Shown: positions 6,771 through 18,577 of the stretch, in pieces
Position numbering within the stretch: the stretch's first letter is position 1
Layout: every line of letters starts with the position of its first letter
Assembly (NCBI GenBank): GCA_023807065.1
Contig: JAJJLU010004025.1
Span: 1-20,204, forward strand
Length of the DNA stretch: 20,204 nt
DNA from: Isotricha intestinalis
Taxonomy: Eukaryota > Ciliophora > Litostomatea > Vestibuliferida > Isotrichidae
Direction: 5' to 3'
Translations under genes and position numbers: made by a program
The notes under the pieces: model-generated
Told to the model about the DNA's origin: nothing
The model's database searches: none
The model's input: the letters and a program-made list of their open reading frames with translations, nothing else

Positions 6771-9700
6771 ATGGAAAAAGAAACATTCTTTTCAATTTTA
6801 GAAGAAATGTGTTCGTATAATGTTGAAAATTATTTCAAAGAAAAGAAATGGTATAATGAATGTTTGGCTAGTCAAATAAATATAGATCAATCACAACAAC
6901 AAAATGAGAATCATTCAAGAGAAAGGATAGTAAATAGATTGGATGAATATCATCAAAGGAAATTAAAATTTTTTGAAAAGACTTTTAAATCTTTTGAAGA
7001 AAAAGAAAAAACATTTCCAAATCTTTTAATGGTTCCAAATCATCCTGCAGAAGAATATGCTTATATTCCTAATATAGAATGGAATAATTATGATTTTATT
7101 TCTCAATCTGATGGAATTAAAAAATTTTATGAAATTATAGTTAATAAAAATTTAGAAGAAGTATTTTATCAACCTAAAAACATAGAATTTAATCAACATT
7201 GTTTACAATATATTAAAAATAAATTAGATAGTAACAATTCATTAAATGATGAATTAATTAAAGCTTTAGATTCTTATTTTATTTTAAATATTTATCAAGG
7301 AAATTATTCAAATTTAATTTCATTATACGATGAATATTATATAAATAAAAAGAATAATACTTTAATTGAATATATAGATAAACATTCAAATCAAATTGAA
7401 AAAGTATTAAAAGAAACAATAGAAAAATTATGTATAAGTGATAATAATTATGAAATTTATCCAATAATGAGAAATTGGTCAATTACTGATGTTTATAATA
7501 TAAGTAAAAATTTATTATTCACAAGTTCAAAAAGTAATGATGTTATGACTCAAACTGCAATTGCTACTGATTCAAAATATTTATATATTTTATTATTTGG
7601 AATTTGTGGAGGATTATATAAAATTGGAACTGGAAAAAATGGGACAATCAAAGGAAAAGTTTATAATCAAAATTTATCTTTAAATTGTAATGAAGGAAAT
7701 CCAATGTTAGTTTATGTAAAATCTACAAATAAATTATATTTAAAAACTAATCAAAGTCATTTTGGAAAAATTAAAATTATAAATACTGAAAATTTAACCA
7801 TTGAATCTATAAAATTATTAAATTTTCCACAAAATGTAAAAACTATGAATATATATGAAAAAAATATGAATTATATTTTATTAAGTGATGAATATAATTT
7901 ATATGCTTTAGCTCTTGAATCTGAAGGAGATAAAAGTGATAAGAAAAAAATATTAAATTATAAGAAAAGAAAAGAAAGAAATGATTTCTTTTTAGTAAAT
8001 TTAGTTTTATTTAAATTTCCATTAACTTCAGAATCCATTCAAAATAGTAGAACAGAAAAAGATGCTTTAATAGATGAATTATATGAATCATTTAGTTTTC
8101 TTTTCCCAAAAATAAAATGTAAAAAAGCTTTAGAAAAAAAGAATTATAATATAGAAAAAGCAGCAAATTATTTAATAAAGTCATTTAATAAAGAAAAAGA
8201 AACAAAAATTACAACAAAGAAAGAAAATTTAGAAGAAATTGATTATTCAGAAAAAATAATATTATATGGTTCAAAAGTAGAAATGGCTCCTGGTTTAAAT
8301 GGATTTTATGAAATAACAATGATACCTAATTTAAAGAGTGATTTTGATCCAACAAAATTTGATTTTTTAAAATGGGTTTTAATTAATAATAAATTATACG
8401 GTTATAAATTAAAAGAAGGAGGTTGCTTTGTTTTTTCTACTAATAAAAATGATGAAAAAGAATTTACTGTTGAAATTCAAGCTTTTAAATATTATTATTA
8501 TCAAAATTTAAAAAAAAATAAAAATGAATTAAGAGGAGTTGAAGATGAATTTTTTAATCAATTTAAAGATTTAATAGACTCAAAGAGAAATTTAGATATG
8601 AATTTAAATATGAATGAGCCTTATAAACCTAATAATAATGAAATTAAAAATATAGAAAATGCAAATAATCATAATGAAGATAATAGAATTAATTTTAATG
8701 TTTTTTCTCCTTTTATTGAAGAAAATCCAGATTCAAAATCTACATTTAAAAATTTTATGAATCCATTTTTTGTAAAACCATTTCAAACTCAAGAAAAAAA
8801 AGACTTAAAAAATTCTCAAGAAAATGAAATTAAATCAGAATTAAAAACTGAAATTTTTAAAGGAACTTTACTGAAAAAATTACATTGTTTATCTTCTAAC
8901 ACAATTCAAAATTTAGATGAATGTTTTTGTTATGATAAAGATAATTCTTGTTATTATCTTCTTGGTATTTCTATTTTATCTATTTCTATTATTGAGTCTT
9001 CTACTTTTGAAAATATTTTTAGAAGTGAAAAACAATTAATTGAAAAAATTTATGGTTTAACTTTTGATAATTTAATTAAGGATAATAAATTAATTTTAAA
9101 ATTAAATGAAATTTCTTTATTTTTAAATTGCTATAAATGGGATTTACCATGGTATTATAATAATTGGAATTATTTCTTTTCTCAGTTAAGCTTAAATAAT
9201 TATATTAATGAAGAAAAAGTGAAATATACTTCAAATGAATATCCTCATAAGTTATTTAAAAAAAAGAGAGAAACTAAAAATTATGAAGAATTAGAAAATA
9301 AAGTTGATTTATCTGCTAAAGAAAATGAGAAAAATGTTCTTTCTAAAATAAGTGAAATTATTAAAAGTAATATTTATATTAAATTTGAAAATACTAATCC
9401 TCCTTCAAGTAAAAAAGGGAAATCTAAATCTTTATCTTATTTACTTCAAAAAAATAATTCTTTCTTTAATTGGTCTACTAGAACTGAAAAAATAGAAATT
9501 AAAGATTCACCAATTATGAATAATATTTATGATAAGTTATCTAAAGAAATTGCTGTTAATTTAGAAAATTATAGAACATTTTATGGAAGTTTTAATCAAG
9601 ATGATTTTCAAATTGAATATAATAAAATATCTAAATTATTTAATGAGAATAATCTACTTTTATATTTTATTAATGTTTATTATTTTTTAAGAAATATTCA

Positions 9701-12700
9701 ATTTTGTAATTATGAAAAGACTGAGATTATTAGAAAAGCTATTAGAGAAAATATTATCAAATTATTAAAAGAAAATAAAGATGAAGAACTAATCAATCTT
9801 ATATGTAAAGTAATATCAAATAATTATAAGTTTCTATTTAATAATTTAAATAATCAAAAAGAATTATTTAGTGCTTTATATGATATTAAGAAAATTGATT
9901 TTATTTATTCTTTATTAAATCTTGAGAATTATATTAAGAATAAATTAATTGATTCATTTGATAAAATTAATAATTATAAATCTTTTATTTTAACTAAAAA
10001 AAGTGATAAACAAAAAAAAGATTCAAAATCATTGGCAATTACTTCATTAATTTCTCATAATAATAATAAATATTTTTATATACCTTTCTTTAAAATTTTA
10101 CTTGAAGAAGATATAAACAACGATAATATAATTACAATAATAGAAAAAGAAATATATAATAAAAATATTATATTTACTACTTTATTTACTCAAATGTATG
10201 CAACTGCAATTTTCAGTTATGATATGAAAGAATCATTATTTGATAATTTATATCAAAAATTATTCAATATAATTAATAAATTAATAGAAACAAATAATAG
10301 TGAATCAATAATTGAAAATTCAATTTTAAATTTATGTCATTTATTAAGTTACTTTTTAGATTATTTCAATGAAAGAATTCCATTTATAAAATTAATAAAT
10401 TTCTTAAAATCAAATTTTGAAATATTTGATAAATTATGTTCAATTTTAAAAGAAAAATTACCTGATTTAGATAAAAACCTTCAACTTTTAGCATTAAAAG
10501 GAAAAGTATTTGAAACATTAATAGATAGATCAGATGTATCATTTTCAAACAATGTAAAATTTCCTCAAAATAATGTAAGTATAGTAGAAATAGAAACATC
10601 GAATAATAATTTAGGAAATTATTATTCTTTAAACAAAGATATATTAATATATACAGAATTACAACATTCAGGAAAAAATGTTTCAACACAGCATTTGGCA
10701 GGAAATAATTGTAAAGATTTTGGAACATGTTTTATATATAAAATATCAGGTAATAATGATAAAAAGAAATTTTTCCTTTTAGGAAATGAAATAACAATTT
10801 CAACAACTAATGCTTATTCATTAAATAGAAGTGATAATTCTGGAGAATTAAAATATATTTCTACTTTAATTCCAGAATTAAAAAGTAAAGAAATTATATT
10901 ACAAACTAGAAGTAAACAACAAATCGTTGATAAAACTATTATGATTGCTGCTACTAAAGTTATTATTTATGTTTTTCCTTTTACTGGATTATTATATGGT
11001 AAAGGTAATTTTATTATTGATGAACCTCTCTTACAAAATATTTTCAATACTTTAGATGATTTTGATTATATTAATTGTATTATTCTAAGAAAAATGATTA
11101 ATGGAGTTACTCTTCCTAATACTTCTGAATATCAAAATTTCCTTAATTTTGAAAATTTAAATATTTTAAAAAGATTCCAAGAATTAATTCCTAATTATAC
11201 TTTCAATAAATTTTATTCTACTTCTAATTTACAACATAATATCAATTCCTTATTTAATCATAATCTCGAATCAAATCCTTTTAAATTTGTTTTAAGGTTA
11301 TTAGATAAAAACAGTTTTAAATGTGAAGAAATTGAAGATACTAAATCTTATGTTATTAATAATTTAAAAGGAATTGATAAGCTAGCAATGTTTAATCAAA
11401 ATCTTTGGAATTTTTTAAAAAATATTTTATATATTTATACTAATGGAAATAAAGATTTAATTATTACATTTTTAAATCAAATAGCAATAGATATAAAAAG
11501 AGAAAAAGTGACTTTTGATTTAATAAAAAATTATGTTGAAGATTGCAATGAAATAATAAAAAAAAATGATAAAAAAGATTCTTCAGAAGAAAAAAATGAA
11601 TCAAATATATATGACTTAGTTCAAAATGCAATTTCAAAAGATTTAAAAACTCAATTTTTTTCAAATGAAAATGCATTAAATGAAGTATGTGAAGTTAATG
11701 GATTAAATCATGTTTCAGAATCACTTGATAATACTTTAAAAATTTTTACTAATTTCATTTATGGAAAAGTTGATGGAATAATTCATTATTCAGAATTAAA
11801 GTTATATAGACAATTAACTGATGGAGAAATAGAAAATCAAGTAAGAAATATTTCTCCTTATATTTCTATTCCTTTGAATTTAATTAATAAAATTTTATTC
11901 TTATATTTATTTAATATTCAATATTCAAAAGAAAATGAATCACAATTTAAACAATTTTTCTTTGATAAAAGTGTTAATCTTGATTTAATAATAACTGAAA
12001 TATTTATTAAATATAAAATGATTGCTTTAAAACAAATTGGAATTGATTCTTTTTATAATTTTTATTATATAAATAATGATGATAAGCATTCTAACTTTTA
12101 TAATAAATTGTTTATTAATTCTTATGGAATGTTTAGTTCTAAATTTGAATGGGGAATTGATAATAAAAAAAATGTATTTAATAATAAAAATATTGAATTT
12201 ATAGGAACTACAAAAGCTAATATATTTAAATCAATTTTAGAAAGTAAAAAAATTGGGAAAAATGAAATTTTAGATATTCAAAAATTAATTGTAATTATTA
12301 ATGATTTAACGAAATTAATTCCTTTTATTGAAAATAATACAAGAAAAAATATTTCTAATATTATTTTAAATTGTTTAAATGAAATTTTTGAAAATAAGAA
12401 ATATTTCTTTCAAAGACAAGAATTTGAAGAACTTTTAGTATTATTAAAAAATATAATTCATTTACTTAATAAATATGATAATTCATTATCTTCAAAATTA
12501 ATAAAATTACTTTCAAAAGTTTTAGAAAATTTATTTAAAAATGAAAAAGATCAAGAAAATACTCTTTTAATATTAAAAGCAATTCAAAACTTTGTTTCAT
12601 CAATTGAAAAAGAAACTGAAACAAATTCATCAGATTCAGAACAATTTATAGATATTATATTTGAAATATTAACTCAAGAAAGTTCAAAAGAAATATTAAA

Positions 12701-15700
12701 TTCTCTTTGTTCAATTGTAAATATATTATTCTCAAAGTTGGTTAAGCAAAATAAATTTATTTCAACATCTAATTTTTCAAAATTATATAAAAAAATAGGT
12801 TCTTTAATTTTATTAACAGAAAAAAACAATGAAGAACAATTAAATGATAAATATAAATTAATTTTTAATCCAACAAGTAATGAATTAGATTATGGATTTT
12901 TAGTAAATGTATTATATTATTTTGAAGAACAATATCCAACATCACTTTCAGATTATATTCATAATGAAGAATTTAGAAATAAAATTTTTTCAATGAAATA
13001 TGAAGAAATTAAAAAATATAATATATCAAATAAAAACGATTTAAATGGGGAAAATCCTTTTATTTCAATTGAAATGAAAATTCCACAAAAAGATGATAAG
13101 AAAGATGATAAAAAACAACCTTTATCAATAAAAGATTTATTACCAATTTATTCAATATCAACCTTAGTAAAAAATTCATCATCAACTGTAATAAATCCTG
13201 CAACAAACAGATTAAGAAATAAAAATAAGAAAACTACAAAATTAATTGAAAATACAATGAAATATTTAGAAGAACAGTTAAATGATTTAGAAAAATTAGA
13301 TAAAATAAAATCTTCAGGAAATCCTAATATAGATATTGAGAAATATAAAAATACAATTATAAATATATTTCATGGTAAAAGATTAATTCATCATTTATTA
13401 TTAGCAGAACAAATAGGTGATATTGCTTGTATAAGAGGATTTTCAATAATTGGTCCTTCTTTTACAATTCAACAAGCTAAATATTTTAGTAAGTTAGTTC
13501 ATTTATGTTTAAATTATCAAATTAAATCTCCTCCTAAAAATCCTAAAGATAATACTCCTTTTTATTCATATTCTGATATTTTCCCTCCACTTCCGAAATT
13601 AGAAGAATTAATTGAAGGTTATACTAATGTTTTAAAAGAAACTATTTTAGCTTTTGCTAATGTTACTATTGTTAAACAAAGTTTATTTAATCAAATTTTA
13701 GAATCTAATATTGAAAAAATTGATTTATCTAAAATTGTTTTTTCAATTGATAATGAAATTAGTGGTGAAAAAATTGGAATGGTAATTGAATTTATTTCAA
13801 CATTAATTAATGATATTATTAGTAAAAATGAAAAATATTATGAAAAAATAAGTGAAGATTTATTAAGTGCATTAAAGGAAAATGATGTATCTAAATTAAT
13901 TGGTGTTTTATATATTGTTTCAGGAGAATTTGCTTTTTTGAGAATGGGAAAAACAGTATTATATAATGGAAAAAAAGCAATGGTTGTTAATCCAACAATG
14001 ACAAAAATTAATGATTGTAAGATTAATATTTTAAATGAAGATACTGATGAATCTGATAATTCTAAAAAATTAAAAGTTAATAAAGAAGATTTAATTATAT
14101 ATAATGAAGTAAATAAGAAAATAATTTCTCAATTAGATATTAATAAAATTGCAGAAAATTTAATAGAGTATATTTCAAGTAATAAGAATAAAATTATTAT
14201 TCTACTCCTTCTTAAAATATTATATCAATCAGAAAATATATCAAAACTAAATTCAAAAAATAAAAATTCTTTAATTAAAATATTATTCAATGAAACATCC
14301 TTAATTCAAACATCAAGTGTAAATAAAAGTGAATCATTATTTATTCATTCATTATTTGATCTCTTAGATAAACAAAACATAAATTTCAATAATGATATAT
14401 TTATCCCAAGATATAATACAAATTATCCAAAACAAATAAACAAAAAAACCGAAACTTTAAACCAAGTTCTCCCAGAAAGTGAATATTTATCATCATTACC
14501 TAAAGTATCATTTACAAAGTGCTTAGCATGCTTATCAAATGCAATAAAATTTGATAAAATAGTAGTAGATGCAATAATAAATGCATATAAAAATGATAAA
14601 TATCCTGATGCTGTTGCAATGTCAACTTCTCAAATAAGATCTCATATTTTGAATGGAAACTTAAAATCTGCTTATACTGATTTAGGAGTCGTCTTTGGAG
14701 GAGCTCCTGTTGCTAAGTCTATTTTTACTGAAGAATATGAACCTTATCAAATTACTAAGGAAAAATGCATTATTGGTAAATTATTTTTATGCTCTGATAA
14801 AAAATTACAATATAAGAAACCGGTTATTATCTTATTATGTGATTTTATTAATAAAATATTATTAGTTAAAAGTCTTGATGAAAAAGTCGAAGTTTTTTGG
14901 ACTTCATGTGAGAATTTATCTTTTTTAGAATGGCATTTCCCTGCAAATTCTTATTCTTATAAATCAATTGTGAAAAAATATGAAGAACAATTAAATGCTT
15001 TAAGAAGTGTTTATGCTAATAAAATTCTTATTAAATTATATGATGAAATAAATAATATTGAAAATGATAATATATTAAATTATGCTCTTTTATTGAATTG
15101 GGATGAAAATTGTAAAGATAATTACCATAGTCTAAGTAATCATAATGAAAGTTCAAATTTATCTTTAAAAAATAATAAATTAAAAAATAATCCAATTTTA
15201 AAAGAATGGACTTTAAATAAATGGAGTGAATTAGAGAAAGATTTGAAAATATTTAATATGGAATTATTTGAAAATATAAAATATAATAATGGTTCACTTC
15301 TTCCAATTCATGAATTTTGTTTAGGAAAAGAAGAAGATTATAATAAATATAGTAGTATTATTATATCATTTGATACAAGTGCATTTTTAGGTCCTCAAGC
15401 AACATTAAGATTTTATTCTGATGAAGAGGGGACTAATTTATTATATGAAGTTCAATCTATTAAAAAAGAAAAATATGATTTACAATATATAATTTTAAAT
15501 AGAAGTAAAGTTTATATTGAATATGTTCCTGGAACTACTATATTTTATTCAAGTGAATGGTTTATGCATTCTAGAGATTCTTCTTTAATTTGTTCTGTAA
15601 CTTTTATTCCGAATTATTTTAAAACTTTAACTTTTTTAACTGGAATTTATGGATGTGAAAAAGATAATCTTCCTTCTTTTATTTCTATAATATTAAGTAA

Positions 15701-18500
15701 TTTAATTATTGATAATTTCCCTGTTGTTTTACAAATGAAGATTATGAAAGCTTTAAATGAAATATTTAATAGTATTGATAAAGAAAAAACTAAAGTATTG
15801 TTTAATAATTGTAAAACAATAGATGAAAAATTGAGTAAACTTGGAATTAAAAAAGAAATTCTTCAAAGATTTACTAAAACTTTTAGTGAGAAATTTGGAC
15901 AAGAAAAAGAAAAAAATTTTGCATCACCTTATATAATAGAATTATCTGATTGTATATTAAATATATTTAATTCACTTAATGAACAATATGAAAATATAGT
16001 ATCATATTTAAGTAAAGAACATCAAATTATGCTTAAACTATATCAAATATTAAATGATATTCACAACGGTCAAGAAATAGATAAAAATATTCAAGATGAA
16101 ATAACAAGTAATATAAATCAATTCTTAGATACTCAAAACAATAGAATTTTAATATTAAAAGGAAATATAAAAGATATGTTTTTAAAAATAAATGAATTAG
16201 GTGGAATTGTAAGAAGAAAAGAAGATATTATTCAAATGAATAATATGACTTATATATTAATAGATTATTTTGATATAAATAAATTAAATAAAAAGGATTC
16301 TTCAAAAGAAGAGAAAAAAGAACCTGAAGAAGAACAATTATGGGAATGTTCTCAATGTCATGAATTTAATGATAAAGATAATACTTCTTGTGTTTTTTGT
16401 GATGCACCAAAAAAACCTGTAATAAGATCTAAACCTATTAAAATTGAAGAGAATAATAAAGAAGATAATACTCTTGAAGAAAATTTAAATTATGATGAAT
16501 GTATGAATAAATTAAAGGATAAAATTAAAAATTTAAATATTGAAGTTATTGAAAATAACAATAAGAATGTATTTGATTTTTTAATTTCAAGATTTAAAAG
16601 CTTTAAAAAGGATTATATTGAAGATAAAAAATCAAAAATAGGAAAATATATAAATGATAAAGAACAAAAAAAAATAATAAATGATATATTATCATCTCAA
16701 TCATCAATTACAATGGAAAAGTTAATAAAATTACAAAATAATGGAATAGATTTATATTTAGATGTAGCATCTTTAAAAAAATACAAAATATTAAAAAATG
16801 AAATATTATTTGTTTCAAAATATATTTATTCTAATAATTCAAATATATCTCCATTTTCTGATAGAGTAAATTTTGATAATATATCATTAGCCCAATATAG
16901 ATTTTATGTATTAATATTGTCAAAAATTAATAATTTCTTATTATTAAGTCTTCCATTAATAAATCCACCAATGACAAATAATAATAATAATAATATTCAT
17001 AATGAATCATCTTCTTTATCAACATTATTAACAAAAATGAGAGGAATAACATTACCAAAAATAAAAAACAATTTACTTCAAAAAATAATTGATTCAAGTG
17101 AATATGATGAAGAATTAATCCAAATACCAATATTTAAAGTAGATAGAATATCTAATATGAAGAATGAAAAAGACAATTCATCACCAAAGAAAACAGTATT
17201 AAAAGGAATAAGAAGAAAAGGAAAAGAATTATTAAGTAATTTCCCTCAATTAAATTCAGCTTTAGGTACATTATTATCTAAAAAACCATTTAAAAAAGAA
17301 GCAGAATTTACTCAAGTATATTATCAATATAGTAAATATGATCCTGCATCTTTTAGAAGTAAAAGAATTGATAGAGATCATAATGCTTTTAAAATAGAAT
17401 ATATTAATGAACTTGTTCAAGGTTTAAGTGGTCCTTATAGACAATTCTTCAGTGATATTACTATTGAATTACAAAGTGGAGAAAAAGTTAATTTACTTAT
17501 TCCTACTCAAAATAATATTAATAATAAAGGAGAATTTAAAGATAAATTCACTATTAATCCTAAAAACGAAGATTTTCCACAATTTGAATTTTTAGGTGTT
17601 TTAATGGGAGTTTGTATTAGAACTGGAGTATATTTACCTTTAGATTTATGTTCTTTAGTTTGGAAAAAATTAATAAATGAAAAAATTACTTTAGATGATA
17701 TTAAACAATTTGATGAAGGATTATATCAAATGAGTGAATTATTATCTAATCCAAAAGCAGATAAAGAATTATTGAAAAATACTTTTGATGGAATTACAAA
17801 TATTAATTTAAGTGATGGTTCAGAGAAAAAATTACAAGGTAAATATGATAATATTATAGAATCTTTTGAACAAAGAAAACAATTATTAAAGGAAATAAAT
17901 AACATAAGATTAAATGAATGTATCAAACAAATACATTCAATTAAAAAAGGATTAAGTAAAATGATTCCTTCATCATTACTTCACTTCTTTACTTGGGAAG
18001 AAGTGGAAAAATTAGTTTGCGGTAAAAAAACAGTAGATATAGAACTTTTAAAGAAAAACACAGTTATTGCACCAGAATTACAAAAAAAAGATTATTTAGT
18101 TAAATGGTTATGGGAAATAGTAAATGAATTTTCAGATGAAAATAAAATTAATTTTGTTAAGTTTTGTTATGCTCAAGAAAGACTTCCTCCGACTCAAGAA
18201 GAATATACTAAAAGACAAATACAATTTACTATAAAATTTAATTCTCATTCTAAAAAAGATTTATTACCAAGAGCTGATACTTGTTTTTTCTTTTTAATTC
18301 TTCCAGATTATACTAATAAAGATATTATGAAAAAAATGATTAGTATTGCAATAACAATGGATAATATTGGAATGAATGGAGATAAAATTGATCCTAATAT
18401 TAATAGTGGAAATATAGATAATGGTCCTGTGTTTGAAGTTATTAGAGGAGTTCCTAGAAAATTTGGTTTTGGATTTGAAATAAATGATGATGATTATTAA
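6771..18500 (+). CDS. giant HECT-type E3 ubiquitin ligase (UBA-like, RanBP2 zinc finger, HECT)
   Basis: One uninterrupted exon encodes 3909 residues. Visible parts: a propeller-like N-terminal segment from about residue 258 (QTAIATDSKYLYILLFG); a UBA-like helix bundle at about 431-473 (ALEKKNYNIEKAANYLIKSF); long helical, Asn/Lys-rich repeat-like regions; a beta-rich segment near 2855-2960 (FDTSAFLGPQATLRFYSD); a RanBP2-type zinc finger with Trp3191, Cys3193, Cys3196, Asn3200, Cys3207 and Cys3210; and a HECT domain from about 3535. The N lobe reads FEFLGVLMGVCIRTGVYLPL, then IKKGLSKMIPSSLLHFFTWE and the VKWLWEIVNEFS block. The catalytic site LPRADTCFFF has Cys3838, which would receive ubiquitin from an E2 and pass it to substrate. 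Size and layout recall the HECTD4-type giant ligases, but I cannot assign orthology. Translation continues 71 residues past the Cys, longer than usual. Start: the first Met after the AT-rich leader. Confidence 0.9.
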   Translation: MEKETFFSILEEMCSYNVENYFKEKKWYNECLASQINIDQSQQQNENHSRERIVNRLDEYHQRKLKFFEKTFKSFEEKEKTFPNLLMVPNHPAEEYAYIPNIEWNNYDFISQSDGIKKFYEIIVNKNLEEVFYQPKNIEFNQHCLQYIKNKLDSNNSLNDELIKALDSYFILNIYQGNYSNLISLYDEYYINKKNNTLIEYIDKHSNQIEKVLKETIEKLCISDNNYEIYPIMRNWSITDVYNISKNLLFTSSKSNDVMTQTAIATDSKYLYILLFGICGGLYKIGTGKNGTIKGKVYNQNLSLNCNEGNPMLVYVKSTNKLYLKTNQSHFGKIKIINTENLTIESIKLLNFPQNVKTMNIYEKNMNYILLSDEYNLYALALESEGDKSDKKKILNYKKRKERNDFFLVNLVLFKFPLTSESIQNSRTEKDALIDELYESFSFLFPKIKCKKALEKKNYNIEKAANYLIKSFNKEKETKITTKKENLEEIDYSEKIILYGSKVEMAPGLNGFYEITMIPNLKSDFDPTKFDFLKWVLINNKLYGYKLKEGGCFVFSTNKNDEKEFTVEIQAFKYYYYQNLKKNKNELRGVEDEFFNQFKDLIDSKRNLDMNLNMNEPYKPNNNEIKNIENANNHNEDNRINFNVFSPFIEENPDSKSTFKNFMNPFFVKPFQTQEKKDLKNSQENEIKSELKTEIFKGTLLKKLHCLSSNTIQNLDECFCYDKDNSCYYLLGISILSISIIESSTFENIFRSEKQLIEKIYGLTFDNLIKDNKLILKLNEISLFLNCYKWDLPWYYNNWNYFFSQLSLNNYINEEKVKYTSNEYPHKLFKKKRETKNYEELENKVDLSAKENEKNVLSKISEIIKSNIYIKFENTNPPSSKKGKSKSLSYLLQKNNSFFNWSTRTEKIEIKDSPIMNNIYDKLSKEIAVNLENYRTFYGSFNQDDFQIEYNKISKLFNENNLLLYFINVYYFLRNIQFCNYEKTEIIRKAIRENIIKLLKENKDEELINLICKVISNNYKFLFNNLNNQKELFSALYDIKKIDFIYSLLNLENYIKNKLIDSFDKINNYKSFILTKKSDKQKKDSKSLAITSLISHNNNKYFYIPFFKILLEEDINNDNIITIIEKEIYNKNIIFTTLFTQMYATAIFSYDMKESLFDNLYQKLFNIINKLIETNNSESIIENSILNLCHLLSYFLDYFNERIPFIKLINFLKSNFEIFDKLCSILKEKLPDLDKNLQLLALKGKVFETLIDRSDVSFSNNVKFPQNNVSIVEIETSNNNLGNYYSLNKDILIYTELQHSGKNVSTQHLAGNNCKDFGTCFIYKISGNNDKKKFFLLGNEITISTTNAYSLNRSDNSGELKYISTLIPELKSKEIILQTRSKQQIVDKTIMIAATKVIIYVFPFTGLLYGKGNFIIDEPLLQNIFNTLDDFDYINCIILRKMINGVTLPNTSEYQNFLNFENLNILKRFQELIPNYTFNKFYSTSNLQHNINSLFNHNLESNPFKFVLRLLDKNSFKCEEIEDTKSYVINNLKGIDKLAMFNQNLWNFLKNILYIYTNGNKDLIITFLNQIAIDIKREKVTFDLIKNYVEDCNEIIKKNDKKDSSEEKNESNIYDLVQNAISKDLKTQFFSNENALNEVCEVNGLNHVSESLDNTLKIFTNFIYGKVDGIIHYSELKLYRQLTDGEIENQVRNISPYISIPLNLINKILFLYLFNIQYSKENESQFKQFFFDKSVNLDLIITEIFIKYKMIALKQIGIDSFYNFYYINNDDKHSNFYNKLFINSYGMFSSKFEWGIDNKKNVFNNKNIEFIGTTKANIFKSILESKKIGKNEILDIQKLIVIINDLTKLIPFIENNTRKNISNIILNCLNEIFENKKYFFQRQEFEELLVLLKNIIHLLNKYDNSLSSKLIKLLSKVLENLFKNEKDQENTLLILKAIQNFVSSIEKETETNSSDSEQFIDIIFEILTQESSKEILNSLCSIVNILFSKLVKQNKFISTSNFSKLYKKIGSLILLTEKNNEEQLNDKYKLIFNPTSNELDYGFLVNVLYYFEEQYPTSLSDYIHNEEFRNKIFSMKYEEIKKYNISNKNDLNGENPFISIEMKIPQKDDKKDDKKQPLSIKDLLPIYSISTLVKNSSSTVINPATNRLRNKNKKTTKLIENTMKYLEEQLNDLEKLDKIKSSGNPNIDIEKYKNTIINIFHGKRLIHHLLLAEQIGDIACIRGFSIIGPSFTIQQAKYFSKLVHLCLNYQIKSPPKNPKDNTPFYSYSDIFPPLPKLEELIEGYTNVLKETILAFANVTIVKQSLFNQILESNIEKIDLSKIVFSIDNEISGEKIGMVIEFISTLINDIISKNEKYYEKISEDLLSALKENDVSKLIGVLYIVSGEFAFLRMGKTVLYNGKKAMVVNPTMTKINDCKINILNEDTDESDNSKKLKVNKEDLIIYNEVNKKIISQLDINKIAENLIEYISSNKNKIIILLLLKILYQSENISKLNSKNKNSLIKILFNETSLIQTSSVNKSESLFIHSLFDLLDKQNINFNNDIFIPRYNTNYPKQINKKTETLNQVLPESEYLSSLPKVSFTKCLACLSNAIKFDKIVVDAIINAYKNDKYPDAVAMSTSQIRSHILNGNLKSAYTDLGVVFGGAPVAKSIFTEEYEPYQITKEKCIIGKLFLCSDKKLQYKKPVIILLCDFINKILLVKSLDEKVEVFWTSCENLSFLEWHFPANSYSYKSIVKKYEEQLNALRSVYANKILIKLYDEINNIENDNILNYALLLNWDENCKDNYHSLSNHNESSNLSLKNNKLKNNPILKEWTLNKWSELEKDLKIFNMELFENIKYNNGSLLPIHEFCLGKEEDYNKYSSIIISFDTSAFLGPQATLRFYSDEEGTNLLYEVQSIKKEKYDLQYIILNRSKVYIEYVPGTTIFYSSEWFMHSRDSSLICSVTFIPNYFKTLTFLTGIYGCEKDNLPSFISIILSNLIIDNFPVVLQMKIMKALNEIFNSIDKEKTKVLFNNCKTIDEKLSKLGIKKEILQRFTKTFSEKFGQEKEKNFASPYIIELSDCILNIFNSLNEQYENIVSYLSKEHQIMLKLYQILNDIHNGQEIDKNIQDEITSNINQFLDTQNNRILILKGNIKDMFLKINELGGIVRRKEDIIQMNNMTYILIDYFDINKLNKKDSSKEEKKEPEEEQLWECSQCHEFNDKDNTSCVFCDAPKKPVIRSKPIKIEENNKEDNTLEENLNYDECMNKLKDKIKNLNIEVIENNNKNVFDFLISRFKSFKKDYIEDKKSKIGKYINDKEQKKIINDILSSQSSITMEKLIKLQNNGIDLYLDVASLKKYKILKNEILFVSKYIYSNNSNISPFSDRVNFDNISLAQYRFYVLILSKINNFLLLSLPLINPPMTNNNNNNIHNESSSLSTLLTKMRGITLPKIKNNLLQKIIDSSEYDEELIQIPIFKVDRISNMKNEKDNSSPKKTVLKGIRRKGKELLSNFPQLNSALGTLLSKKPFKKEAEFTQVYYQYSKYDPASFRSKRIDRDHNAFKIEYINELVQGLSGPYRQFFSDITIELQSGEKVNLLIPTQNNINNKGEFKDKFTINPKNEDFPQFEFLGVLMGVCIRTGVYLPLDLCSLVWKKLINEKITLDDIKQFDEGLYQMSELLSNPKADKELLKNTFDGITNINLSDGSEKKLQGKYDNIIESFEQRKQLLKEINNIRLNECIKQIHSIKKGLSKMIPSSLLHFFTWEEVEKLVCGKKTVDIELLKKNTVIAPELQKKDYLVKWLWEIVNEFSDENKINFVKFCYAQERLPPTQEEYTKRQIQFTIKFNSHSKKDLLPRADTCFFFLILPDYTNKDIMKKMISIAITMDNIGMNGDKIDPNINSGNIDNGPVFEVIRGVPRKFGFGFEINDDDY

Positions 18501-18577
18501 TATCTTTTTTTAAATAATAAGTTTAAGAATTTTTTGTTTTATTTCATTTATTTTTAAATACTATTAAATTTAATTAA

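Noticed and set aside
16977..16996. AAT trinucleotide run
   Set aside because: It encodes a short poly-Asn tract inside the HECT ligase and is normal for such AT-rich coding sequence.
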